A program made the translations under genes and the position numbers. The notes under the pieces are model-generated. The model was given only the letters and a program-made list of their open reading frames with translations, ran no database searches and was not told the origin of the DNA. DNA of 64,000 nucleotides from Acidobacteriaceae bacterium (GTDB lineage Bacteria; Acidobacteriota; Terriglobia; Terriglobales; Acidobacteriaceae). Shown here piece after piece: positions 1-9,955 of this stretch; position 1 is the first letter of the stretch; the number at the start of each line of letters is the position of its first letter. Where the stretch lies: NCBI GenBank assembly GCA_003139095.1, contig PLHW01000043.1, positions 1 through 64,000 on the forward strand. The letters run 5' to 3'.

Positions 1-174
1 CGTCTCTTCCGGAGCGTTGTCGATCGAATCGAACGACCGGAACACGATCTTCGGGTTGTGCTTCTGCAATACCTTCGTGATCGCCGCCGTCAACGTCGTC
101 TTGCCGTGATCGATGTGACCATTCGTCCCAACGTTGCAGTGCGGCTTATTGCGATCAAATTTTTCCTTTGCCAT
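1..174 (-). CDS. tuf: Elongation factor Tu, N-terminal part (runs off window)
   Basis: Only the first 58 codons are in the window; the gene continues past base 1. The protein opens [20 protein letters not shown] and carries the G1/P-loop GHIDHGKT, followed by [10 protein letters not shown], the classic EF-Tu start. EF-Tu delivers aminoacyl-tRNA to the ribosome with GTP. It lies downstream of a tRNA cluster on the same strand, the ancestral bacterial tRNA-tuf arrangement. One small oddity is Asn where most EF-Tu proteins have Ile just before the P-loop ([11 protein letters not shown] instead of [11 protein letters not shown]). Confidence 0.97.
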   Translation of the reverse strand, partial: MAKEKFDRNKPHCNVGTNGHIDHGKTTLTAAITKVLQKHNPKIVFRSFDSIDNAPEET

Positions 175-189
175 TTCCGTTTTTCCTTT

Positions 190-246
190 GTAGCGCCGGC
201 CAAGCCGGCTGGTCTCTTTCGTTGTTACGTCGGCGTCTCGCCGGCA
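190..246. repeat. Palindromic GTAGCGCCGGC-type intergenic repeat
   Basis: Between tuf and the upstream small gene there are two adjacent short hairpins. The first is GCCGGC-CAA-GCCGGC at 195-209, preceded by GTAGC. The second is around GTCGGCGTCTCGCCGGC at about 229-245. Similar GTAGCGC-headed hairpins occur at 20926-20993, so this looks like a dispersed REP-like element. No mobility function is visible. Confidence 0.5.
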
Positions 247-257
247 ACCCAAATCAA

Positions 258-590
258 CTATGAATACTGGTAAACCTTGTGAAACTTTAGCCGTAGCGCC
301 GGCTCAACCTCTTCCACCTTCGACAAGTAAAACTCCCGCACCTGCGCCTGATCCGAAACCGGCAGCGACTGATACAACGACCGCGCCGTTCCCGCCTTGC
401 TTCCAGCCACCGCGTCAATCAAGTTCGCGGCCAAGATCGCGTCTACATCGCGCGCCCGGATTCCGCGTCCCGCCAGCGCCTTCAAATACTTCGCCACCCG
501 GTCCGCCGCAAAAACCTGCTCGATCGAGCGCTTCAAGTTGTCAAACTCGCGCTCGCTTACAACCTTGATCGTTGCCTGCTCAAAACCCAT
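258..590 (-). CDS. Conserved small hypothetical protein in the tRNA-tuf cluster
   Basis: A 110-residue soluble, charged, mostly helical protein with no signal peptide or membrane segment and no domain that I recognise. It sits between tRNA-Gly(TCC) and tuf on the same strand, so it is probably co-transcribed with them. Residues 35-70 ([20 protein letters not shown] and following) are Ala/Arg rich. The overlapping plus-strand ORFs are Pro/Ser/Arg-rich shadows. Function unknown; called a gene because of its position, uninterrupted length and normal residue composition. Confidence 0.65.
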   Translation of the reverse strand: MGFEQATIKVVSEREFDNLKRSIEQVFAADRVAKYLKALAGRGIRARDVDAILAANLIDAVAGSKAGTARSLYQSLPVSDQAQVREFYLSKVEEVEPALRLKFHKVYQYS

Positions 591-601
591 GCGTCAATCT
601 C

Positions 602-676
602 TGGAGCGGGAGACGGGAATCGAACCCGCGACCAACAGCTTGGAAGGCTGTGACTCTACCACTGAGTTACTCCCGC
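602..676 (-). tRNA. tRNA-Gly (anticodon TCC)
   Basis: On the minus strand the acceptor arm GCGGGAG pairs with CTCCCGC and is followed by TCCA, so CCA is encoded. The anticodon stem CAGC/GCTG encloses CTTCCAA, giving anticodon TCC. The T-loop GGTTCGATTC is canonical. Confidence 0.96.
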
Positions 677-683
677 CCAAACC

Positions 684-712
684 CAGCTGTCAGCTTTCGG
701 CTGTCAGCTCAA
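684..712. repeat. Degenerate heptamer tandem repeat
   Basis: AGCTGTC/AGCTTTC/GGCTGTC/AGCTCAAC read as about four imperfect 7-bp units. It is one of many such intergenic tracts in this window. Confidence 0.5.
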
Positions 713-1051
713 CTTCAGCGGCTGAATGTAATCTTCAGCCGCGCCTTCTTTAAACACGCCCCTCTGGCCTTCCTGCCCCAAACCTCTTGCCAGAGTTACG
801 AGGCCATATAGGTAAATAACGCTCGCCGCCACAAAACAAGCTCGGCTGACTAAAACATTCTCAAAGATGTCAGGCACGGTCATGCCAACAAAATTTCCCA
901 CAACCACCGGCAAAATCGGCCCCGGCCGCAGCTGAGACAGCCTGCCACGAAATCGCAGAAATACAACGACAATTAGTACCAGATAGGCGATGGTAACCGT
1001 AAACCCAATCCACTTCACGATGAACCAAGAGCCGTTCATTGCACCTGTCAT
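704..1051 (-). CDS. Small hypothetical membrane protein between tRNAs
   Basis: 115 residues from the ATG at 1051. The open frame extends to 1087, but those extra codons come from a 7-bp tandem repeat (ACTCGCA units), so the inner start is preferred. Hydrophobic segments are visible at about residues 8-30 (WIGFTVTIAYLVLIVVVFLR) and 70-95 (ACFVAASVIYLYGLVTLARG). No catalytic motif is recognisable. The gene lies between tRNA-Thr(GGT) and tRNA-Gly(TCC) on the same strand and may be part of the same transcript. Its C-terminus overlaps another heptamer repeat tract near 704. Confidence 0.55.
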   Translation of the reverse strand: MTGAMNGSWFIVKWIGFTVTIAYLVLIVVVFLRFRGRLSQLRPGPILPVVVGNFVGMTVPDIFENVLVSRACFVAASVIYLYGLVTLARGLGQEGQRGVFKEGAAEDYIQPLKLS

Positions 1052-1091
1052 GACAGCCACTCGCAACTCGCAGCTAACAACTCGCAACTCA

Positions 1092-1167
<76 letters not shown>

Positions 1168-1185
1168 TCGTTACACCCTCAGCCA

Positions 1186-1401
1186 TCAATCCGCTGACTT
1201 CGATCCCGCCTGCTCTTCAATCCGCGTGCGCCAGTAAAACAGCGCCGACTTGAAAACCAGCAATCCCAGGATCAACAGCGTTCCAGTTCGCAGCTTGAGA
1301 TTCCAGCCCGCAATCGGAATCGCCTCATCCGATAGCGTCGTCCAGGCCAAAACGCCCAACACCGCATACGCGACTAAAGCCAGCGCGAACTTCTTTTGCA
1401 T
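1186..1401 (-). CDS. Small two-helix hypothetical membrane protein
   Basis: 71 residues from the ATG at 1401 (MQKKFALALVAYAVLG). Two hydrophobic segments are evident: residues 4-22 and about 41-58 (GTLLILGLLVFKSALFYW), followed by a basic/polar tail. It sits between tRNA-Tyr and tRNA-Thr(GGT) on the same strand. It resembles small inner-membrane proteins without a named function. It is not SecE: the single C-terminal SecE helix motif is absent. Confidence 0.55.
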   Translation of the reverse strand: MQKKFALALVAYAVLGVLAWTTLSDEAIPIAGWNLKLRTGTLLILGLLVFKSALFYWRTRIEEQAGSKSAD

Positions 1402-1493
1402 CGTCACACAAATTCCACGTTTCAAAGTTTCAAGGAACCCAGGGTGCGCGAAGACCTTCCTTGAGAGCTTGAAACTTTGAAACCTTCTTCATC

Positions 1494-1581
1494 TGGTGCA
1501 CAGGGGAGGATTCGAACCTCCGTACCTCCTGAGAGGGACAGATTTACAGTCTGTTGGCTTTAACCGCTCACCCACCTGTGC
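1494..1581 (-). tRNA. tRNA-Tyr (anticodon GTA)
   Basis: Minus strand GCACAGG acceptor pairs with CCTGTGC, followed by ACCA. Anticodon loop CTGTAAA between ACAGA and TCTGT gives GTA. The long variable arm (CCTCTCAGGAGG region) is expected for bacterial tRNA-Tyr, a class II tRNA. Confidence 0.96.
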
Positions 1582-1796
1582 AAATCCGAAAACCGCGCCG
1601 CCGTACCGCGCCAAGAACACACCTACGTCTCAGCTATCTCTCGCACGGCACGTTCACAGCTCGGGAAACGAAATGCGGGAACTTCTCGCCTGACAGCTAC
1701 ACTCGCCGGATAATTATCTGATGGAGTGCCTTATTACCGTTTGCGCCGCTCGCGCGCGTTTCCGCGCAGACCGCCATTGTTTCCGGAAATTATTTC

Positions 1797-1872
1797 TGGA
1801 GCTGGCGAAGGGATTTGAACCCCCGACCCTCTGATTACAAATCAGATGCTCTACCGACTGAGCTACGCCAGC
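1797..1872 (-). tRNA. tRNA-Thr (anticodon TGT)
   Basis: Minus strand GCTGGCG acceptor pairs with CGCCAGC, followed by TCCA. Anticodon stem TCTGA/TCAGA encloses TTTGTAA, giving TGT. It is the most upstream tRNA of the cluster that leads to tuf. Confidence 0.96.
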
Positions 1873-2020
1873 AGGGGAAGCAACTCCTTTCAAACACAAT
1901 ACTTCCCTAATCCCTTCCGCTTTGGCCGGGACAATTATTTAAGGTACCACAAGGGATATGGAGGCGCAACCGCAGGTTCGGTATACTCTCGCTCAAACGG
2001 TCTCCCCCTGATTTCCTAGC

Positions 2021-3868
2021 CTAGCTCCCCGCGCTATTTTTCCCAATCGCCGCGGCCGCTATCTGCGCCACATCCAGCAACTCCGGAGGATTCGCCGACG
2101 CCGCAGCCAAGCCGTCCCTCAGCATCGAGTTGCAGAATGGGCACGCCGCTGCCACAACGCTTGCGCCCGTCGCCACCAATTCCTCCGCGCGCTCACGATT
2201 TACACGCTTGCCCGACTCTTCTCCCAAAAACATCAGCCCGCCGCCACCGCCGCAGCAGAAGCCGCGTTCCCGGGCCCGAGGCGGTTCCACCACCTGTCCA
2301 AACCGCGCGATCACGTCTCGAGGCTGATCGTACACGCCCCGATAGCGCCCCAGATAACACGCATCATGAAACACCACGCTCTGCTTTTCGCCGCCGTCGG
2401 ATGGCAGCCGGTCCCGGAAGCGCGCCAGCAATTCGCTATGGTGTTCAATATCCACCGTGCCGCCGTGTTCTTTCCAATCCACGCCCATCGTGCGCACGCA
2501 ATGCGGACAGATCGACACCATCTTCTTCACGCCCGCCTCGCGAATCTGCTCCAGGTTCCCCTGCGCTAACTCGCCAAACAGATAATCGTTCCCCAACCGC
2601 CGCACCGGATCGCCGTTGCATTTCTCCTGCCGCAAAACACCGAAACTGATCTTCAAATAGCGCAGCACATCCGCCAGTGCCAGTAGAATCTTTCGCCCAT
2701 TCGGATCGTACGATCCGAGGCATCCCATCCACAGGCAGTAGTCCTGGGTGCCGTCGAAGTATGGCAAGCCATTTTTCTCGATAAACTTCTCGCGCTCCGA
2801 CGCCGGAAATCCCAGCGAATTCCCGTGCCGCTCCAGCGTCACAAATAGCTCGCCGCCATAACTGTTCTCCCACTTCCCCGTGTTCACCGCGCCCCGTCGC
2901 AAGCCCACAATAATCGGCAAATGCTGGATTCCCACTGGACACTGGAACTCGCACGACCCGCATGTCGTGCACTGAAACGCCGCTTCCATCGACAGATGTT
3001 TCCCCAAGAGCGGCTCTTCACTCTTCGGCCCGAACTCCTGAAGGTAATGGCGCGCGCCGAGGATGATCTCCTTGGGGTTAAGAATCTTGCCCGTGGCATT
3101 CGCCGGACAATGCTCGGTGCAGCGCCCGCATTCCACGCAGGTGAATGCCTGCAAGCTTGTGATCCGCGTCAGGTCTTTGCCCGTGTCGAGCCCGAAATCT
3201 TCATCTCCGACCAGCGGCGGAATCTGGCTGAACCCCGGCCGCTCCAAAAACACGGTGATCGGGCTCAGCACCAGGTGCATGTGCTTGGTGCCCGGAATCA
3301 GCGGCAGAAAAAATAACAGCACCAGCGTGTGCGCCCACCACAACCCCCACGCAGCTCTGGTTCCCTCCACCACCCAAAACCGGCCCAGGTACGTCGCCAT
3401 CAGCGCGAAGATCAGGAAAGCGATCAGCCCGGATTCCGGCGAGAGCGGCTCGAGCCATTTCGGACGGATCACAAACCTGCGAAACGCCAGGCCACTTATC
3501 GCAATGGCCACCACCAAAGCGAACACCGCGGCCGTCAAAAAATAAAAGCGCGAGAATCCGCCGTCCGACAGAAAACCTACGCCAAATCCCTCGGCAAAGT
3601 GATTCGCCGTCACCAGCGCAAATACGCAAAAGCCCCAGAACACTAGCGCATGCGCCAAACCCGGCAAGGGCCGCTGCCAGATCACCAACCCTTGTCCTAC
3701 GACCTCCCACAGCACCTTGCGGATGCGCGGCCCAATCGGCGAAAGTCGAAAGTCTGCGTCCGGCTTGGCCGCCAGAATGATCCGTAGAGCCGCCACAAAC
3801 TTCCGCAGAAACAGGCCCGCAGAAGCGATGATGAGAATCAGCAGAACAATACGCCCCGGCCAGTTCAT
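2021..3868 (-). CDS. Membrane-anchored Fe-S oxidoreductase (heterodisulfide reductase-like)
   Basis: 615 residues. The N-terminal ~200 residues hold about five membrane helices (for example RIVLLILIIASAGLFLRKF and GLIAFLIFALMATYLGRFWV) resembling NarI/DUF3483 cytochrome-type anchors. A double 4Fe-4S ferredoxin domain follows, with CVECGRCTEHCP and CTTCGSCEFQCPVG. Two CCG-type cysteine-rich domains come next: CLWMGCLGSYD...CPHC and HDACYLGR...CCGGGGG...CPFC. This architecture passes electrons between a soluble donor (often electron-transfer flavoprotein or an acyl-CoA/glycolate-type dehydrogenase) and the quinone pool. No etfAB or other partner gene is adjacent, so the substrate is unknown. 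Confidence 0.85.
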   Translation of the reverse strand: MNWPGRIVLLILIIASAGLFLRKFVAALRIILAAKPDADFRLSPIGPRIRKVLWEVVGQGLVIWQRPLPGLAHALVFWGFCVFALVTANHFAEGFGVGFLSDGGFSRFYFLTAAVFALVVAIAISGLAFRRFVIRPKWLEPLSPESGLIAFLIFALMATYLGRFWVVEGTRAAWGLWWAHTLVLLFFLPLIPGTKHMHLVLSPITVFLERPGFSQIPPLVGDEDFGLDTGKDLTRITSLQAFTCVECGRCTEHCPANATGKILNPKEIILGARHYLQEFGPKSEEPLLGKHLSMEAAFQCTTCGSCEFQCPVGIQHLPIIVGLRRGAVNTGKWENSYGGELFVTLERHGNSLGFPASEREKFIEKNGLPYFDGTQDYCLWMGCLGSYDPNGRKILLALADVLRYLKISFGVLRQEKCNGDPVRRLGNDYLFGELAQGNLEQIREAGVKKMVSICPHCVRTMGVDWKEHGGTVDIEHHSELLARFRDRLPSDGGEKQSVVFHDACYLGRYRGVYDQPRDVIARFGQVVEPPRARERGFCCGGGGGLMFLGEESGKRVNRERAEELVATGASVVAAACPFCNSMLRDGLAAASANPPELLDVAQIAAAAIGKNSAGS

Positions 3869-4307
3869 AGAACAGTGTCTCCCAGCAACCGGACAGTCTA
3901 AATGAGCCAGGCCTTCTGCGGGGAAAGCCGTTCAAAATCCACTATCCCGCGCCCACCTCGCCGCCCGCGCCTTGGCCGGGCCGAGCGCCCCAAAGGCGGC
4001 CCAATGAGCGCGCGAATTCCGGAGAATTCCCCCTGATCTGCTTTCTCCAGCTCAAAACACCAAAAAACCCGCCATACGTTCCAGGCCTTTCGTGGCAAAT
4101 CATGGCACTGGCCCGCCCTTTCAAGCCGGTATATACTGCCTGCGTACTGCTTGCAGACGCCCAGTTCTCACTGGGCCCGGAGCATTTCATTCTTAATACC
4201 GCTCCGGAATAGAACGCTGGCGCAGGGCATTTATCTCATTCGGCCCTGGAGACTGGCGCGGGTGCAAGGCATACATTGCTTTGCCTTCCCCCGATGGAGG
4301 TATCGCT
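3869..4307. other. Intergenic region, no supported gene
   Basis: About 440 bases between the divergent Fe-S oxidoreductase and YacL genes. It contains a perfect short hairpin CCCAGT-TCTC-ACTGGG at 4160-4175. The open frames here have no recognisable protein features. Promoters for both flanking genes should lie in it, but I could not fix them. Confidence 0.5.
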
Positions 4308-5432
<1,125 letters not shown>

Positions 5433-5552
5433 TCCCGTCCTGACCCAGGGTGTTTTCCTGCCTGCGCGCTTGTTGACATCTGTAGTCGTCGATCAGGAGG
5501 AGGAGAGCAGTTTCCCCGCACTCCCGGGGATGTACTATACTGATCGCCCCCA

Positions 5553-6275
5553 ATGAAGGTATTTGTCATTATCCCCGCAGCGGGACTCGGCACGCGCATG
5601 TCGCCGCCGTCGCCCGCGAAAACTCCTACCAAGCAGTTCAAGCATCTCGGCGGCGTTCCCATCCTCGTTCATACCTTGCGCGTCTTTGCCGCCAGTCCGT
5701 CGGTTTCCGAGATCATCCTCGCTCTGCGCAAGGACGAGATTGCAGGTTTTCGCGCTCAGCTTGAGCAGCAATACCCGGAAATCCTCGGCAAGCCATTGCA
5801 GATCGTCGAAGGCGGCGAACATCGCCAGGACTCGGTAGCCAGCGCGCTCCGCAACCTCAAGGCCGATCCCGATGACATCGTGCTCATCCACGATGCGGTT
5901 CGGCCATTCATCACGCAGGAAATTGTCGCCCACGTAATCGAGGCCGCGCAAAAACATCATGCCGCAATCGCCGGCTGGCCCGCGGTTGATACTGTGAAAC
6001 AGGTGGAGCGAACTTCCGATGGAGCCATCGTCAAATCTACGATTCCGCGCGCCAGCATTGTGATGGCGCAAACTCCTCAGGGATTTCGCTATGACATTCT
6101 GAAGAAGGCCTTCGATGACGCAAACGCGGACGGCTTTCTCGGAACCGACGAAGCCTCGCTGATCGAGCGCGCAGGTCTTCCGGTCGAAGTCGTAATGGGC
6201 TCGCCGCGAAACATTAAGATCACAACGCCCGCGGACATGGAATTAGCCGAGTTTTATTTGAGCAGCAGTCGTTAG
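5553..6275 (+). CDS. ispD: 2-C-methyl-D-erythritol 4-phosphate cytidylyltransferase
   Basis: 240 residues, normal for the family. The CTP-binding signature IIPAAGLGTRM is at residues 5-15, and the Lys-containing stretch follows after a short Pro-rich insertion (SPPSPAKTPTKQF). IHDAVRPF is at about residue 112 and DTVKQVE in the middle. IspD joins MEP and CTP in the non-mevalonate isoprenoid pathway. The next gene, ispF, acts two steps later, so the two probably form a small operon. Confidence 0.95.
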   Translation: MKVFVIIPAAGLGTRMSPPSPAKTPTKQFKHLGGVPILVHTLRVFAASPSVSEIILALRKDEIAGFRAQLEQQYPEILGKPLQIVEGGEHRQDSVASALRNLKADPDDIVLIHDAVRPFITQEIVAHVIEAAQKHHAAIAGWPAVDTVKQVERTSDGAIVKSTIPRASIVMAQTPQGFRYDILKKAFDDANADGFLGTDEASLIERAGLPVEVVMGSPRNIKITTPADMELAEFYLSSSR

Positions 6276-6312
6276 TCGTTAGTCGTTAGTCGTTTGTCGC
6301 CGGTCGTTAGTC
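6268..6312. repeat. Heptamer tandem repeat (AGTCGTT)n between ispD and ispF
   Basis: AGTCGTT occurs four times in perfect tandem and then decays through TGTCGCC, GGTCGTT and AGTCATT. It is the cleanest member of the heptamer family in this window. Confidence 0.8.
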
Positions 6313-6333
6313 ATTGGATTTCCTGCACACGAG

Positions 6334-6846
6334 ATGAATGCAGGCTCACGAGATCATTCTTTGAAACCCCAATTCCGCATCGGCCATGGTTACGACTCGC
6401 ACGAGTTCAAGCCCGGAATTCCGCTCATCATCGGCGGCGTCCAACTCGCCCACGATCGAGGTCTCGGCGGACATTCCGACGGAGATGTCCTGCTGCACGC
6501 CATCACCGACGCCCTGCTCGGCGCCATCGCTGGGCCCGACATCGGGTCGCTCTTTCCTCCGTCCGATCCGCAGTGGAAAGGCGCGGACTCATCAGTGTTT
6601 CTCCGCGAGGCGCTGAAGCGAGTCGAGGCCGCTGGCTACTCATTAGTCAATCTCGATTCCACGCTGATTCTCGCCGCCCCAAAAATCGGCCCGCATGCCG
6701 CAGCCATTCGCGAGCGAGTGGCCAATCTCTGCCAAATCCCCGCCGATTGCGTCGGCCTCAAAGCCAAGACGCCCGAAGGCACATACACCGAAAACGCCGC
6801 GATCGCGCACGTCACCGTGCTGCTGCAAAAAACGAGCACGGCGTAA
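6334..6846 (+). CDS. ispF: 2-C-methyl-D-erythritol 2,4-cyclodiphosphate synthase
   Basis: 170 residues. The metal site motif GHGYDSHEF is near residue 18, and GGHSDGDVLLHAITDALLGA carries the second His/Asp set. DIGSLFPPSDPQWKGADS and a C-terminal KAKTPEG are also typical of the family. The enzyme cyclises CDP-ME-2-phosphate with release of CMP. An alternative in-frame start near 6364 (KPQFRIGHGYD) would give the more usual 157-160 residue length. Confidence 0.95.
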   Translation: MNAGSRDHSLKPQFRIGHGYDSHEFKPGIPLIIGGVQLAHDRGLGGHSDGDVLLHAITDALLGAIAGPDIGSLFPPSDPQWKGADSSVFLREALKRVEAAGYSLVNLDSTLILAAPKIGPHAAAIRERVANLCQIPADCVGLKAKTPEGTYTENAAIAHVTVLLQKTSTA

Positions 6847-6917
6847 CGCTTCGCCCCATCGGCAGCCTTGCGTAATCTCAGCGTTCTCGGCGGCAGCGTT
6901 CTCGGCTGCCCCAGCGT

Positions 6918-7739
6918 TTAAAGGTTCGTTTTCGGCTGCAATATTTTCGCCTGATGCGACGGCGTCGCTCGCCGCTCCCGCGCCGCCTCGATGAACGCCC
7001 GAAAGATTTTCTCCGCCGACTCCGCTACCTCTCTCCCATCGTGCACCGAGCGCTCCGGATGCCACTGCACCGCCAGCACAAAATGATCGGGCGCGGTGCC
7101 TTCGAGCGCCTCGATGATTCCGTCGTCGGGCGAGTGCGCAACCACGCGCAGGCCCTCGCCAGCAATCAGCGCCGCTTGATGATGCGAAGAATTCACCGCG
7201 ATGGGCCCGCCATTCGTCGCGCCTACAATTTCCGCCAGGTGCGAATCGGCATCGACCTCGACCGTGTGCGCATTCGATACCGCGCGGCCCGCGCTGTGAT
7301 TGATCTCCGATTCGATGTGCTGCACCAGCGATCCCGACCGAAACACATTCAGCGACTGCAATCCATAGCAAATTCCAAGCACCGGCTTGCGCGCGCGGTA
7401 CGCGTCTTCGAGCAACAGACGATCGACCTCATCGCGCGCCGCATCGGCTGCCGCAGTTTTTTCGTGCCGCAGTTCATTGTATTTCTGCGGATCAACGTCG
7501 GCTCGACTTCCCGGCAGCAGCACGGCATCGCAATTCGCGATCTGTTTTTTCACATCGGTTGCCGACTGGCTCAACTCGATGCGCACCGGCTCCCCGCCCG
7601 CTTGCCGCACCGCAGTTTCGTATTGCGTTACGGCGCGCTCGGCGTAGTCGCGATCCACCGAATGCGGCATGGGGATGGCGATTCGCGGCACCGAGCTCCG
7701 ATCATTGCTGGGCTGGGTCATTGTCAATCGGGTCACCAT
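6918..7739 (-). CDS. Class I glutamine amidotransferase-like hydrolase (peptidase C26, PuuD-like)
   Basis: 273 residues. The nucleophile elbow LGICYGLQSLNV contains the catalytic Cys, and the His-x-Glu pair is in AVQWHPERS. LPGSRADVDP and VNSSHHQAAL match the gamma-glutamyl-GABA hydrolase subgroup. Such enzymes hydrolyse gamma-glutamyl amides, but the substrate here cannot be deduced. It is convergent with ispF. Upstream of its start lies a degenerate repeat rich in GATCGGGTCATC. Confidence 0.88.
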   Translation of the reverse strand: MVTRLTMTQPSNDRSSVPRIAIPMPHSVDRDYAERAVTQYETAVRQAGGEPVRIELSQSATDVKKQIANCDAVLLPGSRADVDPQKYNELRHEKTAAADAARDEVDRLLLEDAYRARKPVLGICYGLQSLNVFRSGSLVQHIESEINHSAGRAVSNAHTVEVDADSHLAEIVGATNGGPIAVNSSHHQAALIAGEGLRVVAHSPDDGIIEALEGTAPDHFVLAVQWHPERSVHDGREVAESAEKIFRAFIEAARERRATPSHQAKILQPKTNL

Positions 7740-7822
7740 CCCATCGGATCGTCGGGCGATCGGGTCATCGCGTGATCGGACAGCCAGGTCATCTTGGGAC
7801 CGACTAACTCGCGACTCACTAT

Positions 7823-8128
7823 TTAGTTACTCATTGCGCTGCGCTCGATTCCGGCTAGAATCCGGCGCTGGCGATAATTTCGAATTTCGATGGCCAGCGT
7901 AACAATCATCACGACCGCTCCAATGGCCAGCGCAATCGGAAAGGCGATGTGCCGGTAAGCGAACGCAAGATTGGGAGCGACGTGCTCAACCGCCGCATAA
8001 ATGACCGTTCCCAGAATGCTCAAGAGCAGCGCCACCGCAAATGACATCAGCGTCAGCAGAAAAGTGAAGGCAAAAACACGCGCCGAAATTCCGGCCCAGG
8101 GATGCCGACGCTCTTGAGTTCGCCCCAT
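7823..8128 (-). CDS. Small hypothetical membrane protein
   Basis: 101 residues with two long hydrophobic segments (about residues 18-47 and 62-84: FAFTFLLTLMSFAVALLLSI and HIAFPIALAIGAVVMIVTLA) and a basic C-terminal tail. No recognised family. It is a single gene on the minus strand, upstream of the amidotransferase-like gene. Confidence 0.6.
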   Translation of the reverse strand: MGRTQERRHPWAGISARVFAFTFLLTLMSFAVALLLSILGTVIYAAVEHVAPNLAFAYRHIAFPIALAIGAVVMIVTLAIEIRNYRQRRILAGIERSAMSN

Positions 8129-8472
8129 TCTCTCTCAGGGTACACCCGAGCGGGCATTTTGGCATTTTCTCCGAGCCAATCCCACAAAACCGGGTGGTCG
8201 TTTCCACGAAGAAGAACTCGCACCAGCGAACCTATAAGAGAAAGTGCAATAGATTGCACAGCCATGAGTGTTACATGAGCTTATTTATTGACTAAGATGC
8301 TTGACTTAATCCCTTAACAGGCGTAGAAATCGCGTGGTCAGTCCGAAGCGTTTTAGGGGATAAGCACCTCCGATCGAATCGGAACTCGTTTCAAGGGAAC
8401 CCCGTTTCAAGAAATCGTTTTTCCGGGCCACGATAATCAAAAACTAAACAATCGAGAAACTGGAGGATACAC
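8129..8472. other. Intergenic region upstream of the beta-helix gene
   Basis: About 340 bases between divergent genes. It holds the candidate plus-strand promoter at 8301-8329, a direct repeat GTTTCAAG (twice, about 8390-8417), and a strong GGAGG ribosome-binding site at 8462-8466. No coding potential seen. Confidence 0.5.
8301..8329 (+). promoter_or_regulatory. Candidate promoter for the beta-helix protein
   Basis: TTGACT (8301-8306), a 17-base spacer and TAGAAA (8324-8329). It lies about 145 bases upstream of the GTG start. Confidence 0.4.
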
Positions 8473-9762
8473 GTGTCTAAGAACTGCATTCGCCCCTTTC
8501 TGTTCGTAGGGCTTGTCCTGGCTGTATGTTTTGCCGGGCAAGCGGCTCAAGCGTCCGCCGTCTACGTCGGGACCTGCCACTCGGGTGGCGTTCAGTATTC
8601 GACGATACAATCTGCGGTCAATGCTGTCCCACCAGGGTCAACGGTCTACGTCTGCCCGGGCAATTACCCTGAGCAGGTAACCATCAACAAGAACCTCAGC
8701 CTGAAAGGGTTTGCCTCAGGAAGTTCGGGCGCCTCGATTATCACATCTCCGAGTGGTGGTTTGGTACAAAACGCGACAGGTTTGGGAGGTTCTCCAATTG
8801 AGGCACAGATATATGTGCAAGCGGGCGCAACTGTCACCATCTTGGGTATGACGACGGACGCCGCCAATAGCCAACTCGACAGCCTGGGCTGCACGGCCGA
8901 TCCGGTCGGAATCTATTATCAACGCGCCTCCGGGACAATCAAGTACGACTCCGTTCTGAATGACATCCTCTCTCCCGATCTTACCGGGTGCCAGGGTGGC
9001 TTGGGCATCCTGGTGGAGAGCGACCAGCCGGGGAACTCTGTGAGCATCACGAACAACAACGTGGAAAATTATCAGAAGAATGGAATCACAGTCACAGGAT
9101 TGGAGACCGGCTCCGGCCCATCCGCAACCATCTCCAGCAACACCGTGATCGGACAGGGACCATGGAACGGCGCCGGGCAGAATTCGATCCAGCTCTCTTT
9201 CGATGCCACCGGTACCATCTCCTCTAATACCGTTGGATCGGATGTGTGGGCTCCCGATCAATACGGGGACACCGGCGATGCGGCTGCCGGCATACTCGTC
9301 TATGCGTCGCAAAACGTGGCCATCTCGAAAAACAACGTCAGCGATACGCAGTACGGCATCGCCATCGTGAGCGATACCTCTTCCCAGTTCGGGTCCGGCA
9401 ATGGAGCGCAAATCAGCAGCAACACGATCTCGACGACTCACCTCTATGATGGAATCGACCTGTGCAGCAATCACAACTCCGCCACCAGCAATATAATCAA
9501 CGGCTCCGATGAGTCCGCCATACACCTGGATGACACGTGCGGCTCAACAGGCAACAACAATACCGTACAATCCAATACGATCAACTCCGCCTGTGCCGGC
9601 GTGCTGCTTGGTACCGGAACGACCGGCAATAGCCCTTCCAACACTTATTACAATACGGTCAACCAGACGTTGGCAGGCGACACGTGCCAGCCACCGCCGG
9701 CGCGCAACAGCCAGAAGACGGCGGCAAAGTCGCACGGGAAGTTCACTCCCGTAAGGCCGTAG
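8473..9762 (+). CDS. Secreted right-handed parallel beta-helix protein
   Basis: 429 residues. The GTG start follows GGAGG with 6-bp spacing. An N-terminal signal peptide (FLFVGLVLAVCFAGQAAQA) is followed by a pectinesterase-like opening (YSTIQSAVNAVPPGSTVYV), then many repeated ISSNTV / ISNNNV-type coils typical of NosD/PbH1 parallel beta-helices. Such folds bind or cleave polysaccharides or act as structural exoproteins; no catalytic triad is certain. The tail is basic (KTAAKSHGKFTP). It is followed by a strong terminator, so it is likely monocistronic. Confidence 0.82.
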   Translation: MSKNCIRPFLFVGLVLAVCFAGQAAQASAVYVGTCHSGGVQYSTIQSAVNAVPPGSTVYVCPGNYPEQVTINKNLSLKGFASGSSGASIITSPSGGLVQNATGLGGSPIEAQIYVQAGATVTILGMTTDAANSQLDSLGCTADPVGIYYQRASGTIKYDSVLNDILSPDLTGCQGGLGILVESDQPGNSVSITNNNVENYQKNGITVTGLETGSGPSATISSNTVIGQGPWNGAGQNSIQLSFDATGTISSNTVGSDVWAPDQYGDTGDAAAGILVYASQNVAISKNNVSDTQYGIAIVSDTSSQFGSGNGAQISSNTISTTHLYDGIDLCSNHNSATSNIINGSDESAIHLDDTCGSTGNNNTVQSNTINSACAGVLLGTGTTGNSPSNTYYNTVNQTLAGDTCQPPPARNSQKTAAKSHGKFTPVRP

Positions 9763-9809
9763 ACGACAGCAATCGGCCATTGCATGGTTGCTTCTTGACT
9801 GAGTGATTG

Positions 9810-9854
9810 GGCCGCGGGTGTTGGTGAAATTGACCTGCACCTGCGGCCTTTTTT
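9810..9854 (+). terminator. Rho-independent terminator after the beta-helix gene
   Basis: GGCCGCGGGTG (9810-9820) pairs with CACCTGCGGCC (9838-9848), an 11-bp stem with one G-U pair, followed by six T residues (9849-9854). Confidence 0.88.
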
Positions 9855-9955
9855 CCTCACGAGCAGCGGCCTGCGCCGGAACTACGATGATTGGAGGCCT
9901 CGCCGCGCCTTCCTGAATTCGGCCTTGGCACCTTCGCATACGCTACAATACACGC